From: Planctomycetaceae bacterium
Lineage (GTDB): Bacteria > Planctomycetota > Planctomycetia > Planctomycetales > Planctomycetaceae
Reading direction: 5' to 3'
Assembly: GCA_021732975.1 (NCBI GenBank)
Contig: JAKFWC010000019.1
Coordinates: 1-64,000 of the forward strand
DNA length: 64,000 nucleotides
Shown piece after piece: positions 1-8,319 of this stretch. The notes below the pieces were generated by a model. It did not search any database. It was not told where the DNA came from and saw nothing but the letters and a program-made list of their open reading frames with translations. Position 1 is the first letter of the stretch. Each line of letters begins with the position of its first letter. The position numbers and the translations under genes were made by a program.

Positions 1-98
1 TACCGCTCGATGAGGGCATTGCGGAGTCGCTGGTCACTGGTATCGCGTTTGAAGGCGGTCCACAGTTCACCAATATCTTCCAGGACTTTCGTCACCAT
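1..98 (-). CDS. fliA: Flagellar sigma factor FliA (sigma-28), N-terminal fragment
   Basis: Only the first 32 or so codons lie in the window; the gene runs off the left edge. The visible N-terminus has the pattern LW..FK....D..LRNALIERY, which opens region 1.2/2 of FliA/WhiG-type sigma factors. The ATG at 98-96 is preceded by a strong GGAGG about six bases upstream. It is the last visible gene of a minus-strand flagellar operon (flhA-flhF-flhG-small protein-fliA), an order known from many flagellated bacteria. In the family, FliA directs transcription of late flagellar genes. The fragment is short, so the assignment rests on motif plus context. Confidence 0.75.
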   Translation of the reverse strand, partial: MVTKVLEDIGELWTAFKRDTSDQRLRNALIER

Positions 99-160
99 CC
101 ATCCCTCCGTGGAGAGTCCATTCATCGCGTCATGATCCGATGCCGGCACTCATCGGATTG

Positions 161-400
161 TTATGCATCGACAGAGTTCACTTCTGCCGACGCCATCCCC
201 CGCGCAAAGTCGTTCTGCGCGGCTTCTTCCACTAACCATTGGGCTAATCCGCCACAGATCAGCCCCAATCCGTAAAACACACCCATCCGCACGAGGCCCG
301 TCGCGATGACGGATTCGAGCGGAAAGCCCATCAACGCCCCTTCGGCCGCCGTCGACCCGAAGGCCAGTAACGACAAACGTCCGGCAAATTGACGAACCAT
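161..400 (-). CDS. Small membrane protein in flagellar operon, function unknown
   Basis: About 79 residues starting at the ATG at 400, which has GGGGAG upstream; a longer frame to 460 exists, but its extra N-terminus looks non-coding. The middle is hydrophobic (GALMGF...VIATGLVRMGVFYGLGLICGGLAQWL) and could form one or two membrane segments; the tail is acidic and soluble. It lies between flhG and fliA on the same strand with a gap of 181 bases to flhG and 62 to fliA, so it is probably co-transcribed. I do not recognise a family. Position suggests a flagellum-linked membrane accessory, which is inference only. Confidence 0.55.
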   Translation of the reverse strand: MVRQFAGRLSLLAFGSTAAEGALMGFPLESVIATGLVRMGVFYGLGLICGGLAQWLVEEAAQNDFARGMASAEVNSVDA

Positions 401-581
401 CTCAGTGCTCCCCGCATCCTTGTGGACCCCAGCGAATGTCGTGCGACAAGCGCTGGGCAATGAAGCGTGGATTACTTATCGGCTCCGGACTTGAGTCCGG
501 TTGAGTCCATCTCCACTAACTCGCGTGATCTTTTCAATCGGCCCGAAAATCACTTTTCTGCGGAAAAACATACACTTTGTC

Positions 582-1526
582 TCAAGCAGCGCGGCGTTCC
601 AACCGGTCCCATAATCGCTTGAAGAATCCACCGGCGGTGGACACGCTCCGCGCGAGTAAGGCATCGGCCCAGGCCCGCACGCCGCGCGATGCGACCGACG
701 ACGGAGCCAAGCTGAAAAACGGTGTGCGTTGTGTAACTGAATAGGCGACCACGGGATCGTCCGCGATGGAAACCGCCAGCCCCAAGGGAGCGTGGAGGAA
801 CGATCGTGCGGTCAGTTCAATCCGCTCACCGATCTTCGTGGCGAGCTCTGCGTGACAACGGTTAATCACGAGACTGAGTTCTGCACCGCGAGGGTCGTGC
901 AGCGATTTGATGGTGGCATACGCTTCGGCAATCGCGGTCGGTTCCGGCGTCGCGACCACAAACACAGAGTCCGCTGCCGCGGCAAACGGTCGGACATACG
1001 GATGGACGCCGCCGCCGGTGTCGATGATGAGGTAATCGTGTTCGGCTTCGAGTGCATTCAATTGCTGCAACAGCGACTGTTGCACGTGTGTCGGACAAGT
1101 GCCCAGATCGGTCAAACCACTTGCACCGGGAATGAGGTGGATGCCCGCGGGGCCATGGAGCACGATGTCGTCGACCTGCCGTGCTCCGGTCACCACGTGC
1201 GCGAGATTCCAGTAGCCATTGAGTCCACATAACAATTCGAGATTGCCGAGCCCCCAGCTTCCATCGAGAATCGCGACCCGCTGTTCGCGCTGGGCCAGGG
1301 CGACGGCGAGATTGAGCGCGAGGACGCTTTTGCCCACGCCCCCTTTGCCGCTGGTGATCGCGATGGTGTGGCAGTGCGAAGGGATTGCCGCGGGGCTCGC
1401 CGCCTCGTGGCTGCGTTGTTCGATGAGCGACCGCAACGCCCGCGCCTGGTCGCGCTGATTCCGGTCGTTCGCGCTGGGAGCGCGATACACCGGCGGCATC
1501 CAGGGTTGCGGCGTCAGGGTCGTCAT
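582..1526 (-). CDS. flhG: FlhG/MinD-type ATPase, flagellar number regulator
   Basis: 314-residue P-loop ATPase of the MinD/ParA superfamily. A deviant Walker A (GKGGVGKS, about residues 60-67) and a Walker B-like strand (YLIIDTGGG, about 165) are visible. The N-terminus carries DQARALR (about 26-32), matching the DQAxxLR motif by which FlhG stimulates the FlhF GTPase, so this is FlhG rather than a generic MinD. The usual DADxGxGN switch reads DGSWGLGN here, an unusual variant. It directly follows flhF in the operon, separated by a palindromic repeat. FlhG acts in the cytoplasm and at the membrane to set flagellar number and position. Start ATG at 1526 with GAGG upstream. Confidence 0.9.
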   Translation of the reverse strand: MTTLTPQPWMPPVYRAPSANDRNQRDQARALRSLIEQRSHEAASPAAIPSHCHTIAITSGKGGVGKSVLALNLAVALAQREQRVAILDGSWGLGNLELLCGLNGYWNLAHVVTGARQVDDIVLHGPAGIHLIPGASGLTDLGTCPTHVQQSLLQQLNALEAEHDYLIIDTGGGVHPYVRPFAAAADSVFVVATPEPTAIAEAYATIKSLHDPRGAELSLVINRCHAELATKIGERIELTARSFLHAPLGLAVSIADDPVVAYSVTQRTPFFSLAPSSVASRGVRAWADALLARSVSTAGGFFKRLWDRLERRAA

Positions 1527-1537
1527 AAAAACCTCAT

Positions 1538-1622
1538 TTAGCCCCCCGTTGTCTTCAACGGGGGGGACAACTTCATCATCGTGTCGCGGGAATTCCCCCG
1601 GTTGCGGACAACCGGGGGCTAA
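1538..1622. repeat. Composite palindromic repeat, family A (TTAGCCCCC type)
   Basis: Two adjacent hairpins, CCCCCCGTTG/CAACGGGGGG and CCCCCGGTTG/CAACCGGGGG, are framed by outer TTAGCC and GGCTAA ends. The same composite layout recurs at 43446-43511, and single hairpins of the family occur at 5599-5629 and 10338-10358. It sits between flhF and flhG inside an operon, so it may shape mRNA processing or stability; it could also simply be a mobile REP-like element. Confidence 0.8.
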
Positions 1623-1629
1623 ATGGACA

Positions 1630-3162
1630 TCACGTCGCGGAGACCATGCGGTTGCGGTAGTTTGGCCGGTCGATGTTCGACTCCACCGAATCGAGACCGA
1701 GAATCAAGCGCGCCATACGGGTCTTCTGGGCCGGCTCGATGTCATCCGGCACGTCCTGGCCCGTGGTCAGGTAACTCACCGGCGTCTTCAACCGACGGGC
1801 GACGTTCAACAACGCACCGGCACCCAATGCTTCATCAAGTTTGGTCAATACCAGCGAGGTCAAACCGATCGGCTGGAAGTTCGCGGCGACGGTTTCCAGT
1901 GTTTTCAAACTGGATGCGAGACTCAACACGAGGTGAATCTCGTCGACTCGCGCTTCGTCGAGAAACGCTTTCAATTCGCGAATTTGCGGCTCATCTTTGG
2001 GACTCCGGCCGGCGGTATCGATGAGCACCAGATCCATCCCCTTCAGTTCGTCCATCGCCTGCCGCATTTCGGCTGGAGTGGTGACGACTTTCATTGGTAG
2101 ATCAATGATCTCAGCATACGTCCGCAGTTGTTCGACGGCGGCGATGCGGTAGGTATCGACGGTGACGAGACCAATTCGCGCCCCTTCCCGCAGCCGGAAA
2201 TTCGCGGCGAGTTTCGCCAACGTCGTGGTCTTGCCGACGCCGGTCGGACCAACAAGCGCGACCACCTTGCGGCGGTCTTTGGTCGGGGCAATCGGCGGGG
2301 CGATACGGAGTTCCTGTTCGATGATCGCCGACAACAACGCCATCGTCGCGGCGGGATCGGCAAGCTGACTCTTCGACGCATGCTGCTTGGCCCGGCAGAC
2401 CAGTTCCCGGGCGAGATCATCATCCACTTCAGCATCGAGCAGCGTGGTGTAAAGCTGGAACAATTCCGGCGGGACATCGTGCAGTGATGCGGCCCGGCGA
2501 TCCCGACCGAGATCGAGAATCATTTTCTGCAAGGTTTCGAGACGTTGCTGCACGGACGAGAAGTCCGACGACGTTGTCGATGGGCGGCGCGAGGGTTCGA
2601 CAAAGTCGCTGTTGACGGAGGTGATTGGCGGCAGCGGTTTCGGTGTCGAACGCGGTGGGCCTTCAGTCTTGGCTGCAATCCGACTGCGGGCCGCAATCGT
2701 CTGACCTTTTGCGGGGGGCAGCGGTGCCGGTGATTTCGCGGACGGTGACGGATGTTTCAGCACCGCGGGCCGCACGGGTTCGTCAACGATGATATCGTTC
2801 GGCGACCATTTCGGCGGTACGACGGTGTTCCGCGGCATTGTTATTTCGACGGGGAGTCGCGATGCGGGGGGCGACAACAATGGCGGTGGTGGTGCGAGAT
2901 CATCATCGTTTGCGCGGCGCGACGGTGACGCAGCGGCGGTCTCGTGGGCCAGCTTCTTTCCCGCCGCCAACAACGGTTTCACGTTGACCTGCGTGCTGGC
3001 GGTGATTTCAACTTCGGATTGCTTTCGCGACCACAGCCAACCCCGCCGCTTGTCGATTTGCTTCGTGTGCAGAATAACGGCGTCGGCACCCAACTCTCGC
3101 CGGACGAGATCGAGTGCGGCCTGCATGTTCTCAGCTTTGAACGTGTGCACGTCAACACTCAT
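1630..3162 (-). CDS. flhF: Flagellar SRP-type GTPase FlhF
   Basis: 510 residues from the ATG at 3162, which has a GGAGAG ribosome site; the upstream extension to 3198 lacks one. The N-terminus has the FlhF signature (VHTFKAENMQAALDLVRRELG, GADAVIL). A Pro-rich low-complexity linker follows (about residues 85-200), then the SRP-type NG domain: GPTGVGKTTT (about 305), VDTYRIAAVEQL, DTAGRSPKD and the TKLDEA specificity motif. FlhF marks the site of flagellar assembly and is regulated by FlhG, encoded next. The linker makes it longer than many homologues. flhA lies immediately upstream (64-base gap). Confidence 0.93.
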   Translation of the reverse strand: MSVDVHTFKAENMQAALDLVRRELGADAVILHTKQIDKRRGWLWSRKQSEVEITASTQVNVKPLLAAGKKLAHETAAASPSRRANDDDLAPPPPLLSPPASRLPVEITMPRNTVVPPKWSPNDIIVDEPVRPAVLKHPSPSAKSPAPLPPAKGQTIAARSRIAAKTEGPPRSTPKPLPPITSVNSDFVEPSRRPSTTSSDFSSVQQRLETLQKMILDLGRDRRAASLHDVPPELFQLYTTLLDAEVDDDLARELVCRAKQHASKSQLADPAATMALLSAIIEQELRIAPPIAPTKDRRKVVALVGPTGVGKTTTLAKLAANFRLREGARIGLVTVDTYRIAAVEQLRTYAEIIDLPMKVVTTPAEMRQAMDELKGMDLVLIDTAGRSPKDEPQIRELKAFLDEARVDEIHLVLSLASSLKTLETVAANFQPIGLTSLVLTKLDEALGAGALLNVARRLKTPVSYLTTGQDVPDDIEPAQKTRMARLILGLDSVESNIDRPNYRNRMVSAT

Positions 3163-3226
3163 GGGAGGCTCTCCTGCATCATCGCGGTCTCGATCCACGC
3201 GGGATCAATTGTTCGCAGCGTAGGAA

Positions 3227-5374
3227 TCATCGGGCGGCCCCTCCAACGGTGGCGGGACGAACGGCCGCCGGTCCTTTGAGGATGGTCAGCGGGACGATGC
3301 CGTGGGTTTCGACGGCGGTGTCGCGGGTCACTTCGTTCAAGCTCAGCACGTTCAATTTGGGCAACGTGGCATGCGTGACCTGACGCAATCCGGCACGAAT
3401 CTGCGGACTGCACAACACCACCATCGGCCGACCGACGCGGGCCAGCTTCTGCAACTGCTTGGCCAGTTCGCCACACACCGCTTCGGTCACCTGCGGCGAC
3501 AGCTTGACGATGAGGCCCCGTTCGCCGAATTCAATCCCACCGGCAAGCACATCTTCCAGCGCCGGCTCTAACGTGATCACATGCAGAATTCGCTTGGCAT
3601 CACGTGATTGAGCACAGATCGTGCGGCTCAGCCCGTGGCGAACGTATTCGGTGAGGATGGTCAGATCTTTAGTCTTGTCCGCATATTCGCCGAGGGTTTC
3701 CAGGATCGATTCGAGATCGCGAATCGGCACCCGTTCCCGCAACAGGTTGGCGAGCACCATGTGCAATTGAGCCGGCTTCATCAGATCGGGGATCAGTTCC
3801 TCGACGACCTTCGGTGACCGTTCTTTCAGGTTATTGAGGAGTTCATGGACCTGTTGCCGGTTCAGCAATTCATCGGAGTGACTGCGGACGACTTCGGTGA
3901 GATGCGTAATGATGACCGCGGAGGGTTCCACGACGTTGTAACCCAGCAGTTCGGCCCGTTCGCCGTAAGCCGCTTCGATCCAGCGGGCCGGGCGACCAAA
4001 CGCGGGTTCGGTGGTTTCGATCCCCGGCAGCGTCCCCGTCACGTTCCCCGTGTCGATCGCGAGCAAAGCTTCGGGATAAATCGTGCCCCAGGCGATGGGG
4101 ACATCTTTAATCTTGATCTGATAGTTCCGCGGTTCGAGGCGGACGTTATCCCGCACGCGAACCTTGGGCAGAATGATGCCCATTTCCTGGGCGATTTTCG
4201 TGCGGATGCGTTTCATCCGGTCGAGCAGATCCCCACCGGATGCAGGGTCGGCGAGGCGGATCAGGCCATAACCTAACTCCAGCTCCATCGCTTCGACCTG
4301 GAGTTGTTTCTCGGGAGCGGCTTCCGGTTCCGGTGGGGCGGCCGCAGCGGCCGCTTGCTGTTCCTGTTGGGCCTGGACTTCACGCTGTTGAGACTTGCCG
4401 CGGAGCGTCATGGCAATCGTGGCACAACCGCCACCGAGGGCCAGCATCGGGATCATCGGCAATCCAGTGAAGGCGAGAGCCATCACAAAGGCACCAGCCA
4501 CGAACATGGCTTCAGAACTGCGGAAAATCTGGCCCATCATTTCTTGTGACAGGTTCGATTCGGTCGACGATCGCGTGGTGAGTAAACCGGACGACAACGC
4601 GATCAGGAAGCCGGGCACCTGCGAGACCAGACCGTCACCGATGGTGAGTGTCGTGTAAACTTCCGCGGCTTGGGCCAGCGGCATCTTGTGCATCATTACG
4701 CCGATGACTAAGCCACCGACGATGTTGATGATCGTGATCACAATGCCCGCGATCGCATCCCCGCTGACGAACTTGCCGGCACCGTCCATCGCCCCGTAGA
4801 AGTCGGCTTGTTGCGCGACTTCTGCTCGCCGGGCTTTGGCGATTTCCTGCGTGATGATCCCGGCGTTCAAATCCGCGTCGATCGCCATCTGCTTGCCGGG
4901 CATGCCGTCCAAGGCGAATCGAGCAGCCACTTCGCTGATGCGCGTGGCTCCTTTGGTGATCACGATGAACTGAATCAACACGATGATCGCGAACAAGATC
5001 AGCCCGACGACCAGTTGACCGCCGGCGACGAACTTCCCAAACGCCTCGATGACTTCGCCCGCAGCACCGGTGCCATCGATATGGGCCCGCGTGAGACACA
5101 ATCGAGTGGACGCGATATTGAGCACCAGCCGGGCCAGGGTTGTGCCCAGCAGCAGCGACGGAAAGACACTGAATTCCAACGGTTTGGTGACGTAGATGGT
5201 CGTCAGCAGAATCACCACCGCGAGCGTGATGTTCGTGGCCAGAAGCAGGTCCAGCACCATCGCCGGCAGAGGCGTAATGATGACGAGCACGCTGAGCACG
5301 ATCAGGATTGGAAAAACCAATCCCTGGGTCATGGCCCAATAGCTGCGTCCGCTGGTGGCTGATCCGTTCGACAT
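3227..5374 (-). CDS. flhA: Flagellar export apparatus protein FlhA
   Basis: About 715 residues, the usual FlhA length. The N-terminal half has the FHIPEP-family membrane segments, including PLPAMVLDLLLATNIT, SVFPSLLLGTTLARLVLNIASTR and the conserved cytoplasmic stretch DGAGKFVSGDAIAGI. A Gln/Ala-rich linker (REVQAQQEQQAAAAAAPP) leads to the C-terminal cytoplasmic domain that docks chaperones and substrates of the export gate. The ATG at 5374 is preferred; an in-frame GTG at 5395 adds seven residues. It is the first gene of the minus-strand flagellar operon and an essential part of the flagellar type III secretion gate. Confidence 0.95.
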   Translation of the reverse strand: MSNGSATSGRSYWAMTQGLVFPILIVLSVLVIITPLPAMVLDLLLATNITLAVVILLTTIYVTKPLEFSVFPSLLLGTTLARLVLNIASTRLCLTRAHIDGTGAAGEVIEAFGKFVAGGQLVVGLILFAIIVLIQFIVITKGATRISEVAARFALDGMPGKQMAIDADLNAGIITQEIAKARRAEVAQQADFYGAMDGAGKFVSGDAIAGIVITIINIVGGLVIGVMMHKMPLAQAAEVYTTLTIGDGLVSQVPGFLIALSSGLLTTRSSTESNLSQEMMGQIFRSSEAMFVAGAFVMALAFTGLPMIPMLALGGGCATIAMTLRGKSQQREVQAQQEQQAAAAAAPPEPEAAPEKQLQVEAMELELGYGLIRLADPASGGDLLDRMKRIRTKIAQEMGIILPKVRVRDNVRLEPRNYQIKIKDVPIAWGTIYPEALLAIDTGNVTGTLPGIETTEPAFGRPARWIEAAYGERAELLGYNVVEPSAVIITHLTEVVRSHSDELLNRQQVHELLNNLKERSPKVVEELIPDLMKPAQLHMVLANLLRERVPIRDLESILETLGEYADKTKDLTILTEYVRHGLSRTICAQSRDAKRILHVITLEPALEDVLAGGIEFGERGLIVKLSPQVTEAVCGELAKQLQKLARVGRPMVVLCSPQIRAGLRQVTHATLPKLNVLSLNEVTRDTAVETHGIVPLTILKGPAAVRPATVGGAAR

Positions 5375-5598
5375 CGTGCTTTCGGCGCGGACCACTCTCG
5401 GGAGCTGTCCGGGCAGCTTGGCTGGCTGAATTGAATTCTGAAAAACGGGAGAGGCGGGTTCTTAATGAATCTGCCGAAGCTCGTCCAGAGGGGAAGGCAT
5501 TTGTGGGAAAGCGGTTGGCAAAAAGAAATTGGGTTCAAGTCGGTCGGAGCGCGCGAATCGGCAGGAACCGCCGCGAAGGGACATAAGGGAGATTCTGT

Positions 5599-5629
5599 CT
5601 TAGCCCCCGGCCATTGACCGGGGGCTAAG
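5599..5629. repeat. Family A palindrome between flhA and a divergent gene
   Basis: A perfect 12-bp stem (CTTAGCCCCCGG / CCGGGGGCTAAG) with a 7-base loop. It sits in the roughly 320-base gap (5375-5698) between the divergent flhA and sugar isomerase-like genes, which must hold both promoters; I see no convincing -35/-10 pair and no further gene in this gap. Same family as 1538-1622, 10338-10358 and 43446-43511. Confidence 0.8.
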
Positions 5630-5698
5630 ACGTGTATCTTGATAGCCACGATTGTTAACATGGGAAACTTCGCTTCATCCTATCCTCCGGAGTTCATC

Positions 5699-6676
5699 AT
5701 GGATCTCTCCCGCCGTTCGCTGGTCACGTCCGCTTTCGCTGCGGGGATGGCCGGTCCGTGGGGATTGCCCGCCGCATTGGGTCAACCTGCCGCCGCACCG
5801 ACGGGTAAGAAGTACGCATTTAAGAAGTCCATCAATCTCTGGGCATTTCCGTATCCCCAGCAGATGTCATTAGAAGACTGCCTGAAGCTCGCCAAAGCGG
5901 CGGGCTTTGATGGCATCGAACTCAACTACGATCTCGACAGTGATCTTTCCCCAAAATCTGGAACTGCCGAGTTTACGCAGATTCGCAAAATGGCCGACAA
6001 GATCGGCATCGCCATCAGCGGCATGTGTTCGTTCCTCTTCTGGCCGTACCCGCTCACCGCGAATGACCCGGCCCGCGCGGCCAGGGGATTGGAACTCGCC
6101 GGGAAGATCGCCCAAGCGGCGCACGACCTCGGCACGGAAAACGTCCTCGTCGTCCCCGGAGCGGTCCACATTCCGTGGCGGACCGATTACGACCCGGTCC
6201 CAAACGATGTCTGCGAGAAACGCGCGAAAGCCGCCATCCGGCAACTCATCCCGCAGGCCGAGAAGCTGAAGGTCCACCTCAACATGGAAAACATCTTCTT
6301 CAACGGCTTCCTGATGACGCCGATGGAGATGAACGCCTTCGTCGATTCCTTCCAGAGCAAATACGTCCACGTCCACTTCGACACCGGCAACATCATGGAA
6401 TACCAGTTCCCAGAGCACTGGATTCCCATCCTCGGCAAGCGGATCCGCAACGTGCATCTGAAGGAGTACACGAAGAAGGGAGCCGACCATTCGCTGGAAG
6501 CCTTCCGCCCGCTCCTCGATGGCACCACCAACTGGCCCGCCGTCCTCGAAGCCTTCGACCAGATCGGCTACCGCGGTTACCTTACCTTCGAGTACTTTCA
6601 TCCCTATCAACACTGGCCGGAAGCGCTGGTGTACCAAACGGGAGATTCGCTGGATCGGATGCTGGGAAGGAAGTAG
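5699..6676 (+). CDS. Exported sugar phosphate isomerase/epimerase-like TIM-barrel protein
   Basis: 325 residues from the ATG at 5699 (GGAG six bases upstream; the longer frame from 5639 is unlikely). The N-terminus is a Tat-like signal (SRRSLVTSAFAAGMAG...ALG), so the protein is probably exported folded. The rest has the AP-endonuclease-2/xylose-isomerase-like TIM barrel: GFDGIELNYD, a strand-end NMEN, HFDTGN and RIRNVHLKEY, with Glu/Asp/His positions suited to a metal site. Related planctomycete proteins are annotated as sugar phosphate isomerases/epimerases or hydroxypyruvate isomerase-like; the substrate cannot be read from sequence. It stands alone, divergent from flhA. Confidence 0.8.
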   Translation: MDLSRRSLVTSAFAAGMAGPWGLPAALGQPAAAPTGKKYAFKKSINLWAFPYPQQMSLEDCLKLAKAAGFDGIELNYDLDSDLSPKSGTAEFTQIRKMADKIGIAISGMCSFLFWPYPLTANDPARAARGLELAGKIAQAAHDLGTENVLVVPGAVHIPWRTDYDPVPNDVCEKRAKAAIRQLIPQAEKLKVHLNMENIFFNGFLMTPMEMNAFVDSFQSKYVHVHFDTGNIMEYQFPEHWIPILGKRIRNVHLKEYTKKGADHSLEAFRPLLDGTTNWPAVLEAFDQIGYRGYLTFEYFHPYQHWPEALVYQTGDSLDRMLGRK

Positions 6677-6996
6677 TCGGCAATGCTTCCCTGTTTTCCG
6701 CCAACCCAACCGCAGGAGATGCCGGAGTTTTTGTTTTCGGACAACCTTCCCTCCCCTGTTTGGTACCACTGGCGAGGAGCACTCCCACTGTCACGAACCT
6801 CACGCGGGGAATAATTTGCAGCAGTCGTTGTTCGCGCTCCTGCTCGGACGAGGTCGACATCGCGAAAACTGGTTTTGACACGATTTCGCGATCTCACTAC
6901 AGTCCCCCCGCGCGACAACCCCACGGATGGGACGGTCGCCCCGTCGACGGAGAACGATTCTTCCACGATGGCCGGTTTCACCATGGAAGGCGACCT
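6677..6996. other. Non-coding gap, no feature recognised
   Basis: About 320 bases between the isomerase-like gene and the receiver-domain gene. Reading frames through it lack start signals and look like shadows. It should contain the promoter of the downstream gene, but no clear promoter or hairpin was found. Confidence 0.5.
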
Positions 6997-7335
6997 GTGA
7001 ACGCGATCCCGCGCGTGTTACTGATTGACGGTTCCGCGGACACCGAAGCGGTGGTGCGGGCCGTGCTGGAACCTCGCGGCATGCGGGTGGCCCGGACGCG
7101 CTCTCACGGTGCGGAAACGCATTCGACTGATACCGCGCCCGATGTGGTCGTGCTCGATCTCGATGAGATCGCGACTTCGACTGAAGACACCTGGAGCGAG
7201 ACGCACCAGGTGTTGCTCGGGTCCACGCGCGTCGAAGTGTGCCAACCGCACGTGCGGTTTCTCGAAAAACCGTTCCAGTTTCCGGAACTGATTCAGGTGC
7301 TGGAAGATTTGTTGTCGGCATCTCGCGCCGCGTGA
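6997..7335 (+). CDS. Stand-alone response-regulator receiver-like protein
   Basis: 112 residues from a GTG at 6997 with GGAAGG six bases upstream; no ATG is available in this frame nearby. It resembles a compact CheY-like receiver: RVLLIDGSADTE at the first strand, VVVLDLDE carrying the likely phospho-acceptor Asp, and FLEKPFQFPELIQVLEDLL with the conserved Lys and final helix. The acidic pair at the start is reduced to one Asp (LLIDG), and the central region is shortened, so phosphorylation may be altered. No kinase gene is adjacent. A signalling role is inferred from fold motifs only. Confidence 0.65.
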   Translation: MNAIPRVLLIDGSADTEAVVRAVLEPRGMRVARTRSHGAETHSTDTAPDVVVLDLDEIATSTEDTWSETHQVLLGSTRVEVCQPHVRFLEKPFQFPELIQVLEDLLSASRAA

Positions 7336-7349
7336 ATTTTCTGCTCACA

Positions 7350-7410
7350 AGCCCGAAGCGCAAGCGCCGGGTACTTCGATTGAAAGAACCCGGCGCTCGC
7401 GCTTCGGGCT
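7350..7410. repeat. Long palindrome, family B (AGCCCGAAGCGC type)
   Basis: Two 23-base arms, AGCCCGAAGCGCAAGCGCCG.. and its inverse, match with one mismatch around a 15-base loop. It lies between convergent genes (receiver protein ending 7335, membrane protein ending 7424) and could act as a bidirectional terminator. A relative occurs at 21374-21466. Confidence 0.8.
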
Positions 7411-7423
7411 CGTTAGATCGCGC

Positions 7424-7774
7424 TCATGTCGATCGCGATTTATATCGTCGCGCGATCCCCAGCACGAACAGATTGCCGAAGTGCATCACGCCCAGAGTCG
7501 TGAGCACGATTCCAATCTTGTGACTGAGCAATTCGCTGCTGTCCAGCCAGCCCACCACGCGGATGCCGCTGCGAAGAGTGAGGGTCACGAACGCGATGTT
7601 GGTGAGATAGAAACCCACGAGCAGCATCTGATTCACAGCATCCGCGGCTCGCTCGTTGCCTAGACAATCGATCAGAAACGGTCGCCCATGCCAGAACAGC
7701 GTCCGCCCCACGAGGACGGTAATCACCCCGCTGACGGCCAGATACGCGGCGTATGTCCATGCGAGGGGGGACAT
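7424..7774 (-). CDS. Small integral membrane protein, paralogue of the next gene
   Basis: 116 residues with three probable membrane segments (YAAYLAVSGVITVLVGRTLF, VNQMLLVGFYLTNIAFVTLTL, IGIVLTTLGVMHFGNLFVLGIA). It aligns along its length with the protein at 7891-8319: both have A.YL.....ITV.V.RTL..HG..FL, LLVGFYL.N and a closing LGVMHF/IGAMHF. They are a tandem duplication. I do not recognise a family. The start ATG at 7774 has a run of G just inside rather than upstream, so the start is moderately certain. Confidence 0.65.
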   Translation of the reverse strand: MSPLAWTYAAYLAVSGVITVLVGRTLFWHGRPFLIDCLGNERAADAVNQMLLVGFYLTNIAFVTLTLRSGIRVVGWLDSSELLSHKIGIVLTTLGVMHFGNLFVLGIARRYKSRST

Positions 7775-7890
7775 GATGGTAGCCGATGGCTAATGGTTTA
7801 TGGTCGATGGACCGAGAACATGGAGTGTTGGTTGACGATATCTGATGAAGAAGGCTTCTCGTTCCATGAGCCATTCACCATCAATCAGCT

Positions 7891-8319
7891 TCATGCCGGG
7901 TCTACAAACTCCGTCACCGGCGTTCGCGCCGCGGCGAGTTCCGACATCGTGCTGCGGCGGAGATGGATTTGTCGGCGATGTTCATTTCCCTGCCGGACGG
8001 ACGAGAAGACCGCAAGGATGATGAAGTGCATCGCACCGATAACGACGAGAATCGTGCCGACTTTCGCACTGATCAGCTCAATGCCCCCTTGCGCATCGTT
8101 GACATGGTTTTCGCTCTTCAAGGCGAAACAGATGACGCCGAGGTTGACGAGATAAAACCCGACAACCAGCAAGTGAGAGAGCGCTTCGGAAAGCTCTTTG
8201 TTTTCGTCGTACCCTTCGGTCAGAAAAACGTGGCCGTGTGTTCTCAAGGTCCGGGCGACCCAAACGGTGATGCCGACACAGATCGCGAGGTACAGCAGAT
8301 AGGCAGTAGTCATGGTCAT
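7891..8319 (-). CDS. Small integral membrane protein, tandem paralogue
   Basis: About 142 residues from the ATG at 8319, which has AGGAG nine bases upstream; the frame extends to 8478, but that part looks non-coding. Three membrane segments correspond to those of the protein at 7424-7774, followed by a longer soluble, Arg-rich tail (QGNEHRRQIHLRRSTMSELAAART). The shared GFYLVNLG/GFYLTNIA and GAMHF/GVMHF motifs show paralogy. The two genes are 116 bases apart on the same strand, probably one operon. Function unknown. Confidence 0.65.
   Translation of the reverse strand: MTMTTAYLLYLAICVGITVWVARTLRTHGHVFLTEGYDENKELSEALSHLLVVGFYLVNLGVICFALKSENHVNDAQGGIELISAKVGTILVVIGAMHFIILAVFSSVRQGNEHRRQIHLRRSTMSELAAARTPVTEFVDPA

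Noticed and set aside
792-1232. 146-codon open frame on the plus strand within flhG
   Set aside because: It lies antisense to a clearly coding P-loop ATPase, has no ribosome site and no family resemblance; it is a shadow produced by GC-rich codons.
6175-7335. 386-codon open frame running through the isomerase-like gene into the receiver gene
   Set aside because: Its first part is an out-of-frame shadow of the isomerase-like gene with Arg/Pro-rich composition; only the part after the GTG at 6997 looks like a protein.
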